Of a stretch of DNA of 64,000 nt, positions 52,101-61,100 are shown one piece after another (the first letter of the stretch is position 1; every line of letters starts with the position of its first letter). The DNA is from Tubiluchus corallicola. Lineage: Eukaryota; Priapulida; Priapulimorpha; Priapulimorphida; Tubiluchidae. Made by a program: the position numbers and the translations under genes. Below the pieces are notes generated by a model. The model saw nothing but the letters and a program-made list of their open reading frames with translations, ran no database searches and was not told where the DNA came from. The DNA is taken from positions 1,736,180 through 1,800,179 of the forward strand of contig JAQGDQ010000005.1 of NCBI GenBank assembly GCA_030141605.1, read 5' to 3'.

Positions 52101-55100
52101 AGCAGATAAAGATGAGAACGCTGTTTTAGCTGTAATAACAAACTCCGCCATGAATGAATTTGCTACTCAGCTAATTCTAACTGATGGAAAGGAAAAAGAT
52201 TTTTGGCTTGGTTTATCCACAGATGAAAATGGCACACTCATTGATGTTGATGGGAACATGCATTCATTTTCAAATTTTTCATCTGGTGTTATCATCGAGC
52301 CAAATAAATGTGTTTTGATGCATAAAGCTGGAGACTGGACTTTAGAAATGTGTAGTGATTCGAATTATGCCCTTGTAATGCAGTTTTTATTGGATTTTAG
52401 TACACTGGCAACTACAAATTCCGAAATGCCACCAGAAGCTACAACTGCATCAGTAGAAGCCTTCACATCATCTGATATGCAGTCCCTGACAGAGCTACAA
52501 TCACCATATGCAGCGACAGTTTTGACAACTAGCACATTAAGTTCGATAATGACGACACCACTACCTGTTACGGGTGCTCACACTTTATCTGAGACAACAC
52601 AACAAGACGTAGCATCAACACAGCAAGAAGTACCATCAACTGAACAAGAAGTCGTATCAACTCAGCAAGACGTGGCATCAACTCAGCAAGAAGTACCATT
52701 ACCATCAACTGAACAAGAAGTCGCATCAACTCAACAAAACGTGGCATCAACTCAGCAAGAAGTAACATCAACTCAACAAGAAGTAGTGTCTACCCAAGAA
52801 GAAGTAGCATCAACTCAGCAAGAAGTAGCATCTACTCAACAAGACATGGCATCAACTCAACAAGAAGTAGCATCTACTCAACAAGACATGGCATCAACTC
52901 TACAAAAAGTAGCGTCTACTCAGCAATACATGGCATCAACTCAGCAAGAAGTAGCATCTACTCAGCAAGACATGGCATCAACTCAGCAAGCAGCAGTGTC
53001 AACTCAACAAGAAGTAGCATCTACTCAACAAGACATAGTATCAACTCAACAAGAAGTAGCATCTACTCAACAAGACATGGCGTCAACTCAACAAGACATG
53101 TCATCAACTCGAACAGATGTAGTATCAACTCAACAAGACAGAGGATCAACTCAACAAGACGCAACATCAACTCAACAAAATGTGGCATCAACTCAGCAAG
53201 AAATAACATCAACTGAGCAAGAACTAACGTCAGTTAAGCAAAGTGTAGCATCAACTCAAGAAGAAGTAGCATCAACCCAACAGGAGATGGCATCAACTCA
53301 ACAAGAAGTAGTGTCAACTGAACAAGACATGGCATCAACTCAACAAGAAGCAGTGTCAACTCAACAAGAACTGGCATCAACTCAACAAGAAGTAGTTTCT
53401 ACACAACAAGATATGGCATCAACTCAACAAGAAGCAGCATCTTCTCAACAAGACTTCACATCAACTCAACAAGAAGTTGTGTCAACTCAACAAGACATAG
53501 TATTAACTCAGCAAGACATGGCATCAACTCAGCAAGAAGTAACATCAACTCAACAAAAAGTAGCATCTACTCAACAAGACATAGTATCAACTCAACAAGA
53601 AGTAGCGTCAACTCAGCAGAACGTAACATCTACCGTAACTACAGATGTAAAAACTATGCACGTGTCAACAATTACTGCAGTTTCAACAGATAACTTACCA
53701 ACATCTTTTGCTACTTCAGTCACAGAAGCCTCAGACTCTGATGATACAAATCCAAGTCTAATTGATTATTTTGTCAATGGCACTACCAGGTGTGTGACTT
53801 TCACTTCTAAGTATATAAAACTTATGAAAACAGTTGGAGTTGCTATAGTTTTACCCAAGAGTAATTCAGCACACATGTTTATTGACATCACTGTAACAAA
53901 TTTGGATTGTGAAAATGACTCTATGGGTTGCAGTAACTGGCCGTTAGTATCTGCAAATAATGCGTCAATGGTGGATGCTTCGGCTGGAGTCCCGATGGGA
54001 GAGTTTGTTGGATGTAAACTGAATGCAACAATTCATGCCAGTTTAACAGATTCAAGTTGCTTAGTGAAATGCCCTTCTGCAGTGAATGCTGTTTTATGGT
54101 TGCGGCAAAATAGTATTCTACTTAATACATCAAGTGCAATGATTGATGCATGTATTAATGATATTATTACAGACTTTTAAAATCAGTGAAGAAGCAAGAA
54201 TTAATGATAAATGCAATATGACAGACTTTATGTTGTGATTGGAAAATGTTAGAAATTAGTGATCTTTTTGTAGTGGCAATCTGCAATACTGTAATAGTCA
54301 TGTTTCTTTGGCTATTTTCAACTTGAGTGGAATATATCTTTCTCATTTACCTCTTTAACATTTTATTTTGTTTGAATTGAGTTCATATTGGCATTCTGGT
54401 TCATTTCTGTTTAAGGTTGAATTACTATAGTATATTCTTCTGTGATCTTTATTTTGTGATCTATATTTCAAAACATTTTATGCAGTTTGTCATTTTGCAA
54501 GCCGAGATATCCAGCACTCAGTGACCAGGCCTACTTATTATGCAATGATTCTAACAGAACCAGAACCAACCTCATTCTCAAGGATACTTCACTAAGACTT
54601 AGTGCTGCTGAACTTTGGTCACAAAGCATACATTAAAACCACTCAAAGCTATTCCCCTCACTTTCGTTTTTGTTAATTCCTGTTTTTAAAATTTTAGTTG
54701 TAGAAGGTTTTCCTTTTTTTCTACATATTTTATAACTTACTATTTTAGACATGGTGCAGCATCTTTTTCTTCTTATATCAATATTTATTGTACTAAAATG
54801 TGAAACAGAAAGGCAATAAATGGGTTTGCTGCATACAAAATTTTGTTCTGAGTAAATTTGTTTTGTGCAAATGAAGTATAAAAAACACCATACCAGTATC
54901 ATATACACTAAATAGCCAAATAAAACTTGATTAGTTTGAAATGATGTTCATGCCAAACAATTTCATAGGTAAGCTGCAAACTAAAGAAAGCGGTGTGAAT
55001 GGTACTAACTATATGCCTTGTTACTATGTTGTTTGTTGCACTTGTAGACTTACTCATTGATACGAAGTTTATAAATGTATACTACTTCTTTAAATTGTTA

Positions 55101-58100
55101 GTGGTTAACACAGAATGTTGAGCAGTTACTTTAAGATTGCCCAGGCTTTAAGCTGCAGTGTCAGCTGCAGTGGCTCACACCCACTGTAGTTTTATTCCAT
55201 GTTCATAAGTAGTGCAATTTTGCAACCAAATCCAAGATTTAGATTTATTTTAATATCCTTTGTAAAATGTTGAGCATAACAATATAGTTTGCCAGATTTT
55301 CATGCTTCACAATTATCTTAAGACCTATATCATAAGATAATGTGTGTTTGTGTGTATTGTTGTTTATTCTATGCTAAGTTATATTTTTGGTTGAACTTTC
55401 TGGGACTCTGAAGTACTCTAAGAATTTGTAATATGCAACACCATTACGTATATTCACAATCTCTGCTTTACCACTGCTAGTGAATTTACTGAGCCTGAAC
55501 ATTAGCGACTATGTTCAATGATATCCTGATTTACCTTGTTTAATTATTGATGTAGGAATAGCAGGAGTGACAGGCAAAAAAGGTAAAGAAATGCACGTTG
55601 AAGCTCGGCAGTCAGAGTATCCAGGAACAAGAATCGTGCGGTATCCGGTGCTTGATAAATATGTCCCTTGGGAGGTAATATGTAAACATAGTAGTGAAGA
55701 GTGTGATTATGTTTAGGATATTTTCTTAGGTTTTTCCAAAGGTTCAGAAGATCTAAATCAATAAGTCAGAAAAAAATAATTACCAGAAAAATTTGGTGTA
55801 TATCAATATTGTTAAAATTTAGATCTCTATGTGCCCACCATTTTCAATGCAAGCTAGACATTTGGGTACGGGGAGACTTGGGCGTCAATAAAACAATGTT
55901 GTACCCATTTTTTTATTTTTTAGTGATTCACTTTTTTAAATTCCAACTCTAACAATATTTTTTAAGATCGCATCACAAAATTAAACTTATTAAAAACATG
56001 TGCAGTAAATATTATGTGACATGTAATTATTAATTGTTTTTAAATCTTGTCAAATCAAATGGCTGTGCAGGTTCTTGTTTTCCACTTTTAGTTTTACCTA
56101 TAATGTTAAAATGAGTGAAGCAGAAGAAGACACCTCAAGTTTAGATTAACATTTCATTAAAATACGACAGTATTTCATTTCAAAAATTATCTAGTACATC
56201 ACAAAAATAGTAAATAATGGAAATGTGAGTTACAAGAATTATTCATGCAAAATTTAGTGTCAGAACGATTAGTGTAGCAATTCAGCTAGTATTATATCAC
56301 AATATTATTCTCACTGAGTGCTTTGGAAGCTTTAGACTAGTCACAATGTAAAATGCATTGCATAGTTGTTTACATGCTAGCTGCAAACTCCAAAACTGCC
56401 AGGTCGAGTCAAGTAATGTGACTATGATTATTAATATAAAAATTAAGACTAATTATTATAAACTTTTTATGTATCTCTTGCGAAGTGCACGATAATTATG
56501 CATTCAGCAACAGTGTTTTTACACATGTTAAATTAATTAATTAATTATAGTTATTTAGAGCTTTACTTTCCCTGATCGTATTCATGAAAATAATTGTTAA
56601 ATTTTTCTGCCATAAAAACTGGGTGTTTTAAAAGTTATCTGGTGACTGTGGGACGAGGATTCCCATAATTTTAACTTGCTGTAATTTATGGTGCAGCACA
56701 GAAATACAATGTATACTTGTGTGAACATGTACATGTAACAGTGTAGTAAGCAGTATGTGTCGGCACTGGCACCCAAATCAGCCAGGTCTCAAGTGTCTGG
56801 TCCCTGGAATCTGTAAAAATTTCTTTTATTTATGCTACATTAGTATCATACAACCGGTTGTTTTAATTGCAATGCAAGAATGACATAGACCAGAAGGCAT
56901 TCAAAACCTATCAGAAGTTTTAAATGATACGTTATTAAAAAAAATAAATCTGTTATTTAGCAGAATAATGTTAAATATGTTGTTACGTTTGTTTTTTATA
57001 CTTTCAGAAATCATATTCACTGTACGACCCAGCAGTTTATTCTGAAAGTGCAAACTTGTTTCCGAACCACATCCGCAAGCTAGTTGATCGAGACATTGTT
57101 AAGTAAGTTTCAATTAAGTAATATCTTTTGTAATTCATTCACACAAGGGTCACTAAAGTGATAATTTTTACTAAACTACTTTTTGTACAGGATATATCAA
57201 ATGAGGTCACAACGTGCAGTTGAGGTACAACATATAATAGATAGAGATAATCTTGATTCTCCCACTGACGAAGAAGAGGTAACAACTGATAGTGTCACAC
57301 CAGTTCAAAGGGTAATAACATCCATGGTACAATTTAAATTTGCACAGATTTATATTGTATTCATTTTGTTTTAAATTAAATACTAGTTTAATGTTGCTTA
57401 ATAAGAATTTATTCTGAAAAGCCTTTGAATTACAGTAATCATTAGTATAAATTGCTTTGTTAACTTTGCCAATTCCTTAGAACTTGATGCATTATGAGCC
57501 ATTGCACTTTATAGCCAACTCTTGCTTCAGAGTTACTTTCCTGCTATGCGATTGTGCAATAATCAAATATGAGAAAGTTACTTGTGGTTGTATTGTAAAT
57601 TGGAATAGCTGTACAAATTAAGATATCAGTTCATCAGTTATATCATATATCATATATACCATATCATTTAAGATAGTCATAAGTAACAATGCATAGGCCT
57701 TCGTCAGCCACCTGACCTTATATTAATAACGAATATTGCAAACAAATAACAAATTGCATTTATTATTGCGTGGTGAAAGCCATGAACATACTTTATAGTT
57801 TATTAAAATTCTGCAACTGATTTAATTAAAAAAATTCAGGATGTGGCAATACCTTGGAACTCATATCAGACTGTGATTGTGGATGGTATGAAGAAAACAA
57901 TCGATAGAACTTCATGGATTAGAACTGATAGTGGAAGCCTGAAGTATAAGGTTGATTCTATAGGACTACCAATGTGAGTAATAAATGCAAGTTTAAATAC
58001 ACTAATTAAAGCCTTCGAAAAAGTCTATGAGCAATTCACGTTTTTGTTGTAATCTAGTGTAAATGTACTTGAATGAAAGCTGATACGATTTGGCTAGTTC

Positions 58101-61100
58101 TTTGTTAGTCTTAAAAAATGTAGTATTTCAATATCAGACTATGTGAACAGTAGATAAAATTTCTTTAATGGGAGAGCAGAATTAAAAAAGATGTCCAATT
58201 GCCATTGTAAAGTTGTGGCAAATGTGCATATTTTTTTGGGGTAGACTCGTTTCTCAGAAAAGTTTCTAAACAGAACATTTTTCCCTGACAAAAAACTTCA
58301 CAGAAAACTTTTTTGCTAGAAAAATTTACTTCCCAGAAAAAACTTCCCCAATAGCCATTTCCCAGAATTTTTTCCCAGAAAATGTAACGAATCTTTTTTA
58401 TTTAAGCACAGTTAGGATGGTGCAGAATAAAAAGTAGTTTATTTTAACTATGTGTCTTGATTAATACAGAAAATATGATAAAAAATAGAAAGTAGATTTG
58501 TAACGTCAGAATAATTAGGTAGCATCTTTACAATATATACGCAAATGTGTGTAATCACTTAGTATGATTGGCTACTGAAGCGAAACAATGTCGTGCTTGG
58601 CAACTGACTAGTTGGATCACTGCTTTGGACAATTCCTTTCATTGCTATGCAGAATTATTTTGCTGATTTAGGGAGCATGTACGTGCATCAGACTGTGACT
58701 GTGACACCGCTGCCTGTTCAACATTTCATGTCAGAGAATTATTTTAGAAATGAACTAGAGATCCAATCGTGTCATAAAAGAACCTGTAAAAATCTTCTGA
58801 AGGAGCATTAGGCAAATTTAGACTTCAACATAAGGCTCGGTGTTTTCATTTTCTAGATTGTTTTTCTAAAATGTTTCAAATTCTTTGAAAATCAATTAAA
58901 TTTGAGGTGATTATGTGGCAAATGATACAATGCAAATTGATTCTAATTCAATGTTAAAATGAGCTGCACTGCATGAGAAAAATACCAACACGAGTTAAGC
59001 GCGCTAAAAATACGCTACATACTGACAAAAGCTGGAATTGGTAAAATTATACTGAAAGATAATTTAAAAATTTAATATTATTTTAAAGAAAAGTTGTGTC
59101 TTGATTTATTTTCTTATAAGCTGATGCTTTTGTCATACATTTTGTGTTTAAGTTACTAGAATGGGCACAAAAACATCTATTATTTTAATAATTATTCATT
59201 GTGTACTTTTTGTTAGAAATCCTCTTGGTAGAACAGGGATACAAGGACGTGGTGTACTATGTTACTGGGGTCCAAATCATCGCGTTGACATGGTTATAGC
59301 TAGGTATATTTGACTTACATTTATGCTACTTTGTACTTGTTTTTGCTTTCTGTAGATGAAAATCTGCACTTCTGCTTTCGATTGCCCATCTTTTCTGTAA
59401 TAATAGTGTGACACAGTATGTACTATCTGCGCATTATTGAAAATAATGAGGTACTCTGCATTTGTTTTCTGAATATGTCTCTGTACCGACATGTTACACG
59501 TTGTCGATGTCAAACCTTAAGCACAGTAGGCACTGTTCATTTATACTGACTGTTAATAGAATCAGTCTGCTTACCTATTCAAAAACATCTGGTACAGGCC
59601 GCTCCTATTCAAATGTACATAAAACCTGCCGGCAATTGATTCAATTATCTCCACATAATTGACATAATATTTTTGCTTCATGTGCTTAAAATAACACTTT
59701 TTGCGACGAAAGAGCTTTTACCTTTTTGTCATCTTTACTTCACTTTTGTGCACTATAATATACGTAGAAACAATCGTGTTAAATACTGTTTTCCTTGTAA
59801 GCAGGTACATTTATCATGCTCTAATATGCTAGTGCAACGTTTTTTACTTTGATTGTGTCATCCGCTGCAATTAACCTCAATGTTACTGGAAGGCTGAAAG
59901 CTAAACATTTAACCACTGCCTAGCGGTTTGCTTTTGAAACTCTCACTGCTTTTCACAGGGGCACCACCAGCTACTTATCACAGGGGACATGGAAACAGGG
60001 GTATCACCAACTGCAGCTCAAGCACCTCAAGCACTGTGCATTTTGCATATACGTGTGTAGCATACAGCACACAGCTAAGCTGGAATTGCTGTATCCAGCA
60101 ACAAATTATCAACATTTTTATCAGCCTGAGAACTTTGTAATCCAACTTTTTTGTGAAAATGAGAAAGCAACCGACCTTGCATAAATTTTTGGAATTTTTT
60201 GTTTTGCTAAACAAATTTGTGCAATCTAATATTATTTTCTTTTTTTGTTACTTCACTTATATAAATTAGTATTCTTAAAATTTCATTTAGGAATTTGGAC
60301 ATTAATTCATTTCTAAAATTTATTTAAAGCCTTTGCAGTGCATACTAAACTGATGAGTCATGACTCATATTTCTATACTAGTGATACTACACCCGTGAGT
60401 TAATAGATTCAGCCAGTTAATTGGGTCAAGACACTTTCACCCCAAAGTGAGTCTATTAAGCGGTGCTTACTGTATTTTCCATTCATGCCTTGTTTTACAA
60501 TTGACATTCAAATTTGCTTATGCACTTCATTTACGATGTATGAAAGCTACTAGTAACAATATGTTATTGGACGGTGCTGCCATCTGCGTAATGTGTTGGC
60601 AATCATTGTTACTCACTAAGCTTTCGCTGTGAATGAAACACATAGATGCTGGCCAGATGCCGTTATACACATTTACGAGAATCTGTTAGGGAATTTGTGT
60701 GGGAGGTTATGTCAAAATCTGCTAAGTTAGTCTGACCAATGCTACACTTAATTAATTTTACGGATTAAATTCGAGTTTTATTCAAAGTTACGTTTGCCTT
60801 ATTGTCTGTGTTAAATGAATTATGAATCATGCCAGCATGTTCCGAGCAGCAAGCCACTACAACTAGATTTAATAGTTTCTTTTTTAAGTTTTTTAAAGCA
60901 TTCGTGAAAACCTGTTCGATAACATAATTCTCAATTCTGTCAAGGATTAGCTACTTATACTAAGTGTATAGAGTAGTTTTCCTAAAATATGAATTTGTTG
61001 CCACAGCAAAAGTTTGAAATTGTTGAACCTTGTTTTATTTTTAGGTGGAGAACTCAAAAGAAATCTGGTGGAAATGTTGAACAAGTTTTTCTTGATGGCA

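Noticed and set aside
52568-52771. Minus-strand leucine-rich frame
   Set aside because: Antisense shadow of the 21-bp coding repeat.
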